Positions 28,409 through 36,527 of a stretch of DNA of 64,000 bases are shown piece by piece. How positions within the stretch are numbered: position 1 is the stretch's first letter; the number at the start of each line of letters is the position of its first letter. Below the pieces are notes generated by a model. It saw nothing but the letters and a program-made list of their open reading frames with translations, was not told the origin of the DNA and searched no databases. The translations under genes and the position numbers were made by a program. Source of the DNA: Gaetbulibacter sp. S0825 (GTDB lineage: Bacteria; Bacteroidota; Bacteroidia; Flavobacteriales; Flavobacteriaceae); contig NZ_JAATJT010000001.1 of assembly GCF_011777505.1 (NCBI RefSeq), positions 1,116,001 through 1,180,000 on the forward strand, written 5' to 3'.

Positions 28409-29488
28409 ATGAAGAAAGTAGATTACATTGTAGTTGGCTCAGGTCTTGCAGGCATTATGTTCTGTGATGTGCTCATGCAGCATAATAAAACATTTATCGT
28501 CATTGATGATGACTCTCAAAAATCATCAATTGTTGCAGGAGGATTATATAATCCAGTGGTTTTAAAACGATTTACACCAGTTTGGAAATCTAAAGAGCAA
28601 TTAAAGTTAGCCTTACCAAGGTATAAAGCTTTAGAAAAAAACCTTAAAGTACAATTAGATTATAAAGTTCCAGTATATAGATTATTTGCATCCATTGAAG
28701 AACAGAATAACTGGTTTTTGGCAAGTGATAAAGTAGGATTGTCAGATTATATTAAACCAGAAATCCACCAAATAGAGAATAGGTTCATTAAAAGTGATTA
28801 TGGTTTTGGGAAAGTACTTCATACAGGACGAATAGATACTAATACACTAATTGATGCTTTTAAAAACGAGTTGAGAAATAACAATCAATTAGTCGAAACG
28901 TCTTTCGATTATGATGCAATTCAATTCAATGAAAGTGATGTCGCTTATAAAAATATTGAAGCGCAACATATTGTATTCGCTGAAGGATTCGGATTGAAAC
29001 AAAATCCATTTTTTAATCATTTACCACTAAAAGGCACCAAAGGAGAGTTGCTAACAATTTACGCTCCCAACCTTAATATTGATTTTGTATTAAAATCTGG
29101 AGCATTTTTAATTCCCTTGGGAGAAGACAACTATATTGTTGGTGCTACTTATGAGTGGCATGACAAATCAAACAAGACAACAGCAGCTGCAAAAACAGAG
29201 TTGTTAGATAAGCTTAAAACATTTATTAACTGCGATTTTAAAGTTGTAGACCAAGTAGCAGGAATGCGACCAACAGTTATAGATAGAAGGCCACTGATTG
29301 GGCAACATAAAAAATATAAGCAGCTTTATCTGTTAAATGGTTTAGGAACCAGAGGCGTCATGATTGCGCCTTATGTAGCAAAGAAACTGTTTGACTTTAT
29401 TGAAAATAGTGTTGAAATTGATTCCGAAATAAACATTACAAGGTTTAGTAACTATTTTCCTTGGAAAGTTGTTTGTCGTAATGCATAA
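28409..29488 (+). CDS. FAD-dependent oxidoreductase (DadA/glycine oxidase type)
   Basis: This 359-residue flavoprotein has an N-terminal dinucleotide-binding motif YIVVGSGLAGIMFCD (about 5-19) followed by an acidic residue pair (IDDDS), and a C-terminal FAD-binding segment (GMRPTVIDRRPLIG and LLNGLGTRGVMIAP). It is of the DAO superfamily, which oxidises amino acids or amines; the substrate is unknown. The start is ATG at 28409 in agreement with homologues. It frequently follows gldN in flavobacteria. The 3' end overlaps the convergent DUF983 gene by 44 bases. Confidence 0.9.
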   Translation: MKKVDYIVVGSGLAGIMFCDVLMQHNKTFIVIDDDSQKSSIVAGGLYNPVVLKRFTPVWKSKEQLKLALPRYKALEKNLKVQLDYKVPVYRLFASIEEQNNWFLASDKVGLSDYIKPEIHQIENRFIKSDYGFGKVLHTGRIDTNTLIDAFKNELRNNNQLVETSFDYDAIQFNESDVAYKNIEAQHIVFAEGFGLKQNPFFNHLPLKGTKGELLTIYAPNLNIDFVLKSGAFLIPLGEDNYIVGATYEWHDKSNKTTAAAKTELLDKLKTFINCDFKVVDQVAGMRPTVIDRRPLIGQHKKYKQLYLLNGLGTRGVMIAPYVAKKLFDFIENSVEIDSEINITRFSNYFPWKVVCRNA

Positions 29489-29837
29489 ATAGGTTAATCC
29501 AAATATTTCTTGAAAGTCTTAAAATAATTGGTAAAAAACCAATCATAGTGCCAATTATAGCTATAAAAGCGGTTATAGTACTACTGCCTAAAAACACATA
29601 GGATATCACAAAAGCAGCAACAGCAAAAGCAATTCCTACACCATAACTAACATACATAGAGCCATAAAAGAAAGAAGGTTCTATCTTATATTTAGTATTA
29701 CAGTTAGAGCAGCGTTCATGCATTTTTAAAGTCTTAGAAAGTATGTAAGCATTTTTATTTACGTACATATTTTCTTCATGACATTTGGGACAAGCACCAG
29801 TTAAAATGCTGTATAATTTATTTCCTTTCCTTAGCAT
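29445..29837 (-). CDS. DUF983 membrane protein with zinc-ribbon-like cysteines
   Basis: This 130-residue protein has two CxxC motifs (CPKCHEEN near residue 16 and CSNCNTKYK near 43), which look like a zinc ribbon, followed by two transmembrane helices (about 62-80 and 88-105) and a polar C-terminus. This is the DUF983 pattern; function is unknown. It is convergent with, and overlaps, the FAD oxidoreductase gene, and divergent from the ABC-F gene. Confidence 0.88.
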   Translation of the reverse strand: MLRKGNKLYSILTGACPKCHEENMYVNKNAYILSKTLKMHERCSNCNTKYKIEPSFFYGSMYVSYGVGIAFAVAAFVISYVFLGSSTITAFIAIIGTMIGFLPIILRLSRNIWINLFMHYDKQLSKENSY

Positions 29838-29919
29838 GGTTAATTATGTTATTTTTGCACCAAAATTGACCACAAAATTAAACTTTATTTAAGTTTTAAC
29901 CTGTAACTTTTGTAACAAA

Positions 29920-31827
29920 ATGCTAAATATTCATAAGTTATCAATCTCATTTCAAGGTGAGTATTTATTTGAAGATATTTCCTTTAGACTAAAAGGTGGT
30001 GATCGAGTGGGTCTAATTGGAAAAAATGGCGCAGGGAAATCTACACTGTTGAAGATTTTATCAAACGAGATGGAGTATGATTCTGGTCAAGTAGCCACCG
30101 AGAAGGAGCTTAAAATAGGTTTTCTAAAGCAGGATATTGATTTTGTGTACGGACGAACTATTTTAGAAGAAGCCTATGAAGCATTTTCAGAAATAAAAGA
30201 AGTTGAGACAAGCATAGAGTCTATTAATACGCAATTAGCAGAACGAACCGATTACGAAAGTGATGCATATCATCAATTAATGGTCGATTTAAATGAAAAG
30301 CAGCATCAGTATGAAATTCTAGGAGGTTACAATTACCAAGGAGAAACCGAAAAAGTATTGCAAGGTTTAGGATTTAAGCGTAAAGATTTCGAGAAACTTA
30401 CCGATACTTTTTCAGGAGGTTGGCGTATGCGTATTGAATTGGCAAAATTGCTTTTGCAAAATAACGACATATTATTACTCGATGAGCCTACAAACCATTT
30501 AGATATTGAATCTATTATTTGGTTGGAGTCTTTTCTTAAAAATTATTCTGGTGCTGTGGTTATTGTATCTCACGATAAAATGTTTCTTGATAATGTAACC
30601 AACAGAACCATTGAAATTTCACTAGGTAGAATATACGACTACCCAAAGCCGTATACAGAGTATTTGGTTTTACGTGAAGAATTGCGTGAACAACAATTAG
30701 CATCGCAAAAAAATCAACAAAAGCAAATAGAGCAAACCGAGAAGCTTATTGAGAAGTTTAGAGCAAAAGCATCTAAAGCATCAATGGCGCAATCTCTAAT
30801 TAAAAAGCTCGACAAAATTGACCGTATTGAAGTAGATGAAGATGATAATAGTGTTATGACACTTAATTTTCCAGTGTCTATAACGCCAGGGAAAGTGGTA
30901 GTGGAAATGGAAAATATTGATAAGCATTACGGTGACTTACAAGTGCTGAAAGATATCGATATGATGGTCGCTCGTGATAGTAAAATTGCTTTTGTTGGAC
31001 AAAATGGTCAAGGCAAATCTACATTGGCTAAAATTATTGTTGGCGAAATTGACTTTGGAGGACATTTAAAGCTGGGTCATAATGCGCAAATTGCTTATTT
31101 CGCTCAGAATCAAGCAGAATATTTAGACGGTAATAAAACCGTTTTAGATACCATGATTGATGCTGCTAATGAAACAAACAGAAGCAAAGTTCGTGATATT
31201 TTAGGTGCTTTTTTGTTTCGTGGAGATGAGGTAGATAAGTATGTTAAAGTACTATCTGGAGGTGAAAGAAATCGTTTGGCTTTGGCTAAGTTATTATTGC
31301 AGCCACTAAATGTTTTGGTAATGGATGAGCCAACAAACCACTTGGATATAAAATCTAAAAATGTATTAAAAGAGGCGCTTGCCAGGTTTCAAGGCACCTT
31401 AATATTGGTATCACATGATCGTGATTTTTTAAAAGGTCTAACTAATAAAGTATATGAGTTTAAGGGCCAAAAAATAAAGGAGTATTTAGGTGATATTGAT
31501 TTCTTCTTAGAGCAACGTAATCTTGAAAATTTAAGAGAGGCAGAAAAACGTGATGTTGTAAAAGAGCAAAAAAACAAAACTCAAGTAAAACAGTCTTACG
31601 AGGAACAAAAAAAGCTAAAATCACTCAACAATAGACTTAGCAAGATTGAATCTAAAATCAATCAGTTAGAAAAAGAAATTAAGGAAATTGATGTCGAATT
31701 AGAGTCTAACTATGATGCGACTGTAGCAGATCCAAATTTCTTTGATAGCTATCAAAAAAAGAAGCAAAATCTTCAAGATCTCATGGATAATTGGGAGGTA
31801 ATTCAACTGGAGATAGAATCATTTTAA
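29920..31827 (+). CDS. ABC-F family ATPase
   Basis: This 635-residue protein has two ATP-binding cassettes and no membrane segments. The first has Walker A GKNGAGKST (34-42), signature FSGGWRMR and Walker B LLLDEPTNHLD. The second has GQNGQGKST (about 365), LSGGERNR and VLVMDEPTNHLD. A long charged linker joins them, and a coiled coil (LKSLNNRLSKIESKINQLEK) ends the protein, as in Uup/YdiF-type ABC-F proteins, which act on ribosomes or DNA. It is a housekeeping member rather than an obvious resistance protein. It is monocistronic by spacing. Confidence 0.93.
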   Translation: MLNIHKLSISFQGEYLFEDISFRLKGGDRVGLIGKNGAGKSTLLKILSNEMEYDSGQVATEKELKIGFLKQDIDFVYGRTILEEAYEAFSEIKEVETSIESINTQLAERTDYESDAYHQLMVDLNEKQHQYEILGGYNYQGETEKVLQGLGFKRKDFEKLTDTFSGGWRMRIELAKLLLQNNDILLLDEPTNHLDIESIIWLESFLKNYSGAVVIVSHDKMFLDNVTNRTIEISLGRIYDYPKPYTEYLVLREELREQQLASQKNQQKQIEQTEKLIEKFRAKASKASMAQSLIKKLDKIDRIEVDEDDNSVMTLNFPVSITPGKVVVEMENIDKHYGDLQVLKDIDMMVARDSKIAFVGQNGQGKSTLAKIIVGEIDFGGHLKLGHNAQIAYFAQNQAEYLDGNKTVLDTMIDAANETNRSKVRDILGAFLFRGDEVDKYVKVLSGGERNRLALAKLLLQPLNVLVMDEPTNHLDIKSKNVLKEALARFQGTLILVSHDRDFLKGLTNKVYEFKGQKIKEYLGDIDFFLEQRNLENLREAEKRDVVKEQKNKTQVKQSYEEQKKLKSLNNRLSKIESKINQLEKEIKEIDVELESNYDATVADPNFFDSYQKKKQNLQDLMDNWEVIQLEIESF

Positions 31828-31933
31828 GGTAGTTGTATTCTTACGCAATTACCGTTTATCGAATAAAATTGGTAGTTTATCTAGTTAACTATATATTCGT
31901 GGTAGATTAGCCCCTCAATTAAAATCTACTACT

Positions 31934-32836
31934 ATGAAAACCTTAAAACTTTCACTACTGTTATGTTTTGTTACTACATTAACATTCGGTAATGTATCAA
32001 CAAAAGAAAAAGAAGCTTTAATTGCAATATGCAATGCTACTAACGGTGACAATTGGACTGTTGTCTGGGATATAGACAAGCCAATAAACACATGGCATGG
32101 TGTAGTTGTTAAAAACGATAAAGTAATTGCTTTAGATTTAAGTTTTAATAACCTTGAAGGTGTATTGCCATCTCAAATAGGCGACCTTGAAAACTTACAG
32201 ACATTAAATTTATTTAGAAATAAAATATCAGGAGTAATTCCAGAGTCCATTGGGAATCTTAAACAATTAACATCCTTAAACATAGCTTTTAACGCTTTAG
32301 AAGGAAGATTGCCAAACACTATAGGAAACTTAGCGTCTTTGGAGTCTTTAGAGTTATTTATGAATAAAATTGAAGGATCGATACCAACAACAATTGGTAG
32401 TTTATCTCAATTACAAAAAATAGAAATTTTCAGTAATAATCTTACTGGAGCAATCCCACAAGAAATAGGAACGCTTACAAATCTTAAAGAGTTGTCTTTA
32501 AGTAGTAATAATTTGTCTGGATCTATTCCTAAAACAGTTAAAAACCTAGTAAATCTTGAGAAATTGAGTTTATATGACAATCAATTATTTGGAGCTATTC
32601 CATCAAGCCTTGGTAATTTGACGAAACTTGAAGAAATTATGCTTTCAGATAACTTTTTATTTGGTAATGTACCAAGTAATCTAGCCAGTTTAGACAATCT
32701 GAAAATACTAATGATAAATAATAACGACCTACAAGGAGACTTTGCAAACTTAGGTAAGAGTCTTCCTGAAGGTGTGCAATTTGAATTCGCAAATATTGGA
32801 GAAAGAAAAAAAGCTGCTTTAGCAGGAACCGATTAA
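31934..32836 (+). CDS. Secreted leucine-rich-repeat protein, plant-type repeats
   Basis: This 300-residue protein has a signal peptide (MKTLKLSLLLCFVTTLTFG), an N-terminal cap typical of plant LRR proteins (KEALIAICNATNGDNW, TWHGVVV), and about nine repeats of LxxLxLxxNxLxGxIPxxIGxL from residue 65 to 270. There is no sorting tail, lipobox or anchor, so it is probably periplasmic or released. Repeats of this class bind proteins or peptides. A strong terminator follows. The function is unknown. Confidence 0.9.
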   Translation: MKTLKLSLLLCFVTTLTFGNVSTKEKEALIAICNATNGDNWTVVWDIDKPINTWHGVVVKNDKVIALDLSFNNLEGVLPSQIGDLENLQTLNLFRNKISGVIPESIGNLKQLTSLNIAFNALEGRLPNTIGNLASLESLELFMNKIEGSIPTTIGSLSQLQKIEIFSNNLTGAIPQEIGTLTNLKELSLSSNNLSGSIPKTVKNLVNLEKLSLYDNQLFGAIPSSLGNLTKLEEIMLSDNFLFGNVPSNLASLDNLKILMINNNDLQGDFANLGKSLPEGVQFEFANIGERKKAALAGTD

Positions 32837-32867
32837 GTAATTTGTATTATAATTATTTTTTTGATGG

Positions 32868-32900
32868 AAAAGCCACTTCAATTTTGAAGTGGCTTTTTTT
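32868..32900 (+). terminator. Rho-independent terminator of the LRR gene
   Basis: A 14-bp stem (AAAAGCCACTTCAA with its complement) around a two-base core is followed by a T run. Confidence 0.93.
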
Positions 32901-32911
32901 TAATTTTATGC

Positions 32912-32941
32912 TTGTTAAAATAGAAAAGGGTTGTATATTTG
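32912..32941 (+). promoter_or_regulatory. Promoter for the initiator tRNA gene
   Basis: TTG, a 19-base spacer and TATATTTG give an ideal fit to the Bacteroidota housekeeping consensus, 71 bases upstream of the mature tRNA 5' end. Confidence 0.8.
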
Positions 32942-33012
32942 CAGTCCAAAATGATTGAGTCGGTATTATGAGCCGAAAGTTAAAAGCTAAGACAATTGTT
33001 TTGAAATTATAT

Positions 33013-33085
<73 letters not shown>

Positions 33086-33088
33086 CTA

Positions 33089-33118
33089 GAAAGCCCAGTT
33101 TTACTGGGCTTTTTTTAT
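33089..33118 (+). terminator. Rho-independent terminator of the tRNA-fMet gene
   Basis: A 10-bp stem (AAAGCCCAGT with its complement), a 3-base loop and a T run lie directly after the tRNA. Confidence 0.93.
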
Positions 33119-33175
33119 TTTGTAGCAATATTGTAGTAAAATTGATATTATTTTATGTCAACTTAACAAATAGGC

Positions 33176-34249
33176 TTAATAAAATTCGTTAGTTCTAGTT
33201 AGTTTATATTTTTTATCATCTATTTTTTCTATTTCCATTCGTTCCTTTGTTCTAGTCAGGTATGGAACCCCTTCACTATCAAATTCATATTTTCTACCAG
33301 AATAGTATAATCTATCACTCAAATTAGAATGTATGTATTCTAATAATTCTATATGATTTTGAAAGTTCCAGTTTGATTTGGACTCGATTGGTTCTACTAT
33401 AATTATTTCGCTTACTGTTCTATCTATATTGAATTCCCTACCAGTAAAGAAGTCATGACCCAAAGTGATTTCCTCAACCAAATTTCTATCATAAAATGCA
33501 CGTCTGTTTCCTTTTATCCCTTCATAATCTTTCTCTGGACTTAAACCAGACTTAGAGCGAGGAATACCCATTTGATGTTTGCTAATTAAAAATCTCCATT
33601 CTTGTTCATATTCCCATTTATTTGATTTTACATTTGTTGCATAAAAGAATGGAATAACTGGATTAGGGAAATCACTAAAATCAATAGGATTTAATCTTTT
33701 AGTATAATTGATTGGGAATAGTCCATAACAGCTATCCTCATCTACCTTTTCTTTAATACTTGATTCTAGTTTTTCTGTATTGAATTTTATTTGAAATCCT
33801 TTCTCTTGTGTATAGTGTGGCCACATCAGTTCGTTATTATCGATACCTGTCATTGATATTATTCCAAAAATATTAGATATAGTTTCCCAAAAAGCCAATA
33901 TATATCCATGTGAATAATAGCCCTCTACATTATCTTGTTCATAAAATTTTAAAAGGTCTTCTTCATTTTTATATACTTCACCTAAAAATCTTTTGTAATA
34001 AGAATAATCTATGCGTTCTTTTGAGCCTATGAGGAATACGCTAGAATCTAAACTATCATTTAATTCATACGGATGAGATGCATATAGATAACCTTTTAGA
34101 AGAGCATCGACAGAAAATTTACTTACACTGTAAAATTTATAAATGGAATCGGGTTTCGGAATATTATGAGTTATTTCACAAGTTAACTCACCCTTTTTAG
34201 TTGGTACTTCTGTATAGTTGAAATTATTATAATTGTATGTATGCCCCAT
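33176..34249 (-). CDS. DUF2971 domain protein
   Basis: This 357-residue soluble protein matches DUF2971 by its family landmarks: an N-terminal IYKFYSVSKFSVDALL then PYELND, the central ELMWPHYTQEKGFQIKFN and the later NKWEYEQEWRFLI. The function is not known. These proteins often occur in variable genomic regions. It is the third gene of a minus-strand run after a serine recombinase and a 49-residue ORF, with a 20-base gap to the latter. It lies inside the tRNA-bounded region and has no signal peptide. Confidence 0.8.
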   Translation of the reverse strand: MGHTYNYNNFNYTEVPTKKGELTCEITHNIPKPDSIYKFYSVSKFSVDALLKGYLYASHPYELNDSLDSSVFLIGSKERIDYSYYKRFLGEVYKNEEDLLKFYEQDNVEGYYSHGYILAFWETISNIFGIISMTGIDNNELMWPHYTQEKGFQIKFNTEKLESSIKEKVDEDSCYGLFPINYTKRLNPIDFSDFPNPVIPFFYATNVKSNKWEYEQEWRFLISKHQMGIPRSKSGLSPEKDYEGIKGNRRAFYDRNLVEEITLGHDFFTGREFNIDRTVSEIIIVEPIESKSNWNFQNHIELLEYIHSNLSDRLYYSGRKYEFDSEGVPYLTRTKERMEIEKIDDKKYKLTRTNEFY

Positions 34250-34269
34250 TTTAATTTAGATTTATTGTC

Positions 34270-34419
34270 CTAGTAACGACTCATTTGTTTCAAAAATTGT
34301 TTTACTTGATATTGATTTTTAATTATCTTTTTAGCTTCCGCTGGATTTCCAGCTTCCACAGATACTGAAATAGCCGTTCCAGTTCCGTCAATTCTAATTT
34401 TGCCTTTATATGTTGCCAT
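34270..34419 (-). CDS. 49-residue protein of unknown function between recombinase and DUF2971 gene
   Basis: This short ORF runs from ATG at 34419 to TAG at 34270. The product starts MATYKGKIRIDGTGTAISV, continues into a helical part (EAGNPAEAKKIIKNQYQVKQ) and ends FLKQMSRY; it is basic and soluble, with a beta-strand-then-helix look. It lies 13 bases after the recombinase stop and 20 bases before the DUF2971 start on the same strand, which fits a three-gene operon. I do not recognise the family. It could be a DNA-binding accessory protein or a small antitoxin-like partner, but nothing in the sequence proves this. Confidence 0.6.
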   Translation of the reverse strand: MATYKGKIRIDGTGTAISVSVEAGNPAEAKKIIKNQYQVKQFLKQMSRY

Positions 34420-34432
34420 AATGTTATTTGTT

Positions 34433-35059
34433 TTATGCTGCGTTATTAATCAATCTTCTAATCTTCTGTACAGTTCCGCTAGACTTACCTGTTAACGCCA
34501 TAATATTGCGTACAGATTGCTTTTGCTTAACGAATTTCACTATGTCTGAATGTTCTGCCAAAAGTTGTTTAGCATCCTTTACAGAGCCTTGTTTGCGCCC
34601 TAACTTACCACCATCTTTAATGTATTTTGCTCTCCCACTATCTAATCTCGATTTGATTAATCGAAGTTCTGCCGATGCGAATGTGGATGCTATGCTCAAC
34701 ATGGTTTGAACCATACCGTTTATTTCTCCGTTCTCTAGTAATGTATGTAGCTTGTAGTTGTCGATAATGATGTTAATCCCATTAGCATTACATTTCTCTA
34801 AAAACAATGCAAATGATGATATTTTACGGCTTATACGTGAAATCTCAGATGCAATAATATGCTTAACGTTGTTGGTTATTGCATATTCCAGTATCTCATC
34901 ATTTACCGCATCATTTTTTGTTCCAGATTTATAGTAACTAAACTCTTTAACTATTGTATATGTGCTACTGTAATTTAACCTCAACTCTTGACTTTGGCGT
35001 GTTACATCCTGTTTGCTTTCCGTAGTTGAACATCGACAGATTAGTATTGCTTTTTCCAT
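34433..35059 (-). CDS. Small serine recombinase (resolvase family)
   Basis: This 208-residue protein has the resolvase/invertase catalytic domain: ILICRCSTTESKQDVTRQSQ with the nucleophile Ser11 next to Arg9, SEISRISRK (71-79) corresponding to the DRLSR active-site motif, and the long E helix around MVQTMLSIASTFASAEL. A short C-terminal helix-turn-helix follows GRKQGS. The size is that of resolvases and invertases rather than large serine integrases. It would catalyse inversion or deletion between short sites. It heads the three-gene minus-strand operon and is divergent from the DUF4238 gene. Confidence 0.9.
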   Translation of the reverse strand: MEKAILICRCSTTESKQDVTRQSQELRLNYSSTYTIVKEFSYYKSGTKNDAVNDEILEYAITNNVKHIIASEISRISRKISSFALFLEKCNANGINIIIDNYKLHTLLENGEINGMVQTMLSIASTFASAELRLIKSRLDSGRAKYIKDGGKLGRKQGSVKDAKQLLAEHSDIVKFVKQKQSVRNIMALTGKSSGTVQKIRRLINNAA

Positions 35060-35133
35060 ACATAAATATACAAAATATAATTCTATATATAAAAAAAATC
35101 TATCACTAATATTGTTATAATCAATAATATCTA

Positions 35134-35153
35134 TATATTTATAATTAAATATA
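35134..35153. repeat. A/T-only inverted repeat between the recombinase and DUF4238 genes
   Basis: TATATTTA and TAAATATA are separated by 4 bases, in the 154-base divergent region. It may be a recombinase site or operator. In so A/T-rich a stretch, an 8-bp palindrome can arise by chance. Confidence 0.25.
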
Positions 35154-35213
35154 GTATTTCATGATTTTATTGTATTAAAAAATTAGCTTTAAGCAAACTT
35201 AACTCGATTAATA

Positions 35214-36299
35214 TTGAATAATACGATTAAAAAAAATCAGCATTTTGTTCCCCAATTTTATTTGAAGTATTTCTCGCTATATAATGAAAAAACTAGTATT
35301 GGGCTTTACAATATCCCAAGTGCTAAATTCATTCCTTCTGCTCCAATAAAATCACAATCCGCTCAGAAATTTTTTTATGGGAAAGACGGGAAAGTGGAAG
35401 AATGGTTATCTGATGTAGAAAACAACATGGCACCAATATTTTCTAATATTATAAGTAACCAAAAGCTACCTGAATGGTCGTCAGCAATTCATTTAAAACT
35501 AATCCATTTTCTGATTGTTTTAGATTTAAGAAATCCAGTTCATAAAAATGAGATAGAAAAAGGATTTGAGCTATTTAAAGAGAAACTTAACAGGCACAAC
35601 GTAGATAATTCAGATTCGGACATACAAAAAGCATTCGATTCTATTGATAATGACCAATTATTTAATGAAAGTCTTCTTGAAGCGACTAGCAGTATTCCAT
35701 ATTTAATAGATTTAAATTTTAAATTAATTAGAAATACTACATCAATACCTTTTATCATTTCCGACAATCCAATGGTAAATTATAATCAATTTCTGGAACA
35801 TAGAAATTGGAAGCATAGTAGTCATAACGGATATGGAGCAATTGGAAGACAGATATATTTCCCATTAAATCATGAATATCTTATTGCATTTTATGACTCT
35901 GGTATATACAAAATCGGTAATAAAAAAGAGAAAATTGTAACTATTGATTCTGAAAACGAAATTCACCAACTCAACATTTTACAATATTTAAACTGTAATC
36001 AAAATTTATACTTTAATCAATTGGCATCAAGAGATTATATTCAAAACTTGGTTCAAGAGGCAGAAAAATATATCAAAGCCAATAAACCATATTCTAAAGT
36101 TGTTCCAATACTAGATAAATCAACTGGAAATCTCAAAAAGAATGAAGAAATAATAACTATTGGAAGCTCAGATGCAAAAATTAACCTAACTATTGCAAAA
36201 ATCAAAATGCATTCAAAGTCAAAAGGCATAAAATTTGACAATCACGTTGTTCAACTTAGACCAAAAGTAAAACAGCATATAGAGGTTAACGGAAGGTAG
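35214..36299 (+). CDS. DUF4238 domain protein
   Basis: This 361-residue soluble protein opens with KNQHFVPQFYLKYFS, the hallmark of DUF4238, and has the second conserved segment PFIISDNPMVNYN near residue 180 and IYFPLNHEYLIAFYDSG near 220. Function is unknown. The start is TTG at 35214; no ATG occurs before residue 72, beyond the conserved N-terminus. It is divergent from the serine recombinase across an A/T-rich gap, and inside the tRNA-bounded region. Nothing indicates a signal peptide or membrane segment. Confidence 0.8.
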   Translation: MNNTIKKNQHFVPQFYLKYFSLYNEKTSIGLYNIPSAKFIPSAPIKSQSAQKFFYGKDGKVEEWLSDVENNMAPIFSNIISNQKLPEWSSAIHLKLIHFLIVLDLRNPVHKNEIEKGFELFKEKLNRHNVDNSDSDIQKAFDSIDNDQLFNESLLEATSSIPYLIDLNFKLIRNTTSIPFIISDNPMVNYNQFLEHRNWKHSSHNGYGAIGRQIYFPLNHEYLIAFYDSGIYKIGNKKEKIVTIDSENEIHQLNILQYLNCNQNLYFNQLASRDYIQNLVQEAEKYIKANKPYSKVVPILDKSTGNLKKNEEIITIGSSDAKINLTIAKIKMHSKSKGIKFDNHVVQLRPKVKQHIEVNGR

Positions 36300-36376
36300 T
36301 TACAATTAACAGGCTCATTAAATATTTTCTGTACCGATAAAGTAGCAAAATATATCAAAGAATTAATGTGATACGA

Positions 36377-36425
36377 AAAAGTGTATCATTAACTAACCCC
36401 TATGGATTAAAAATGATACACTTTT
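36377..36425. repeat. 14-bp perfect inverted repeat in the island
   Basis: AAAAGTGTATCATT (36377-36390) and its exact complement (36412-36425) are separated by 21 bases. The pentamer GATAC or its complement occurs four times between 36369 and 36436. There is no T run directly after the arms, so a terminator is less likely than a protein or recombinase binding site. It sits in the gap after the DUF4238 gene. Confidence 0.6.
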
Positions 36426-36466
36426 AGAATTGATACAATTATTACATATTAGAATATAAATCGTGT

Positions 36467-36495
36467 AGAAAAAAGGCGAGTTTAAAACCCGCCTT
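36467..36495 (-). terminator. Terminator downstream of the acidic lipoprotein gene
   Basis: Arms AAGGCGAGTTT and AAACCCGCCTT pair with one mismatch; on the minus strand they are followed by a run of T. It is 33 bases past the lipoprotein stop. Confidence 0.8.
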
Positions 36496-36527
36496 ATATT
36501 ATATCAACTAAAAATATATGATTTACC

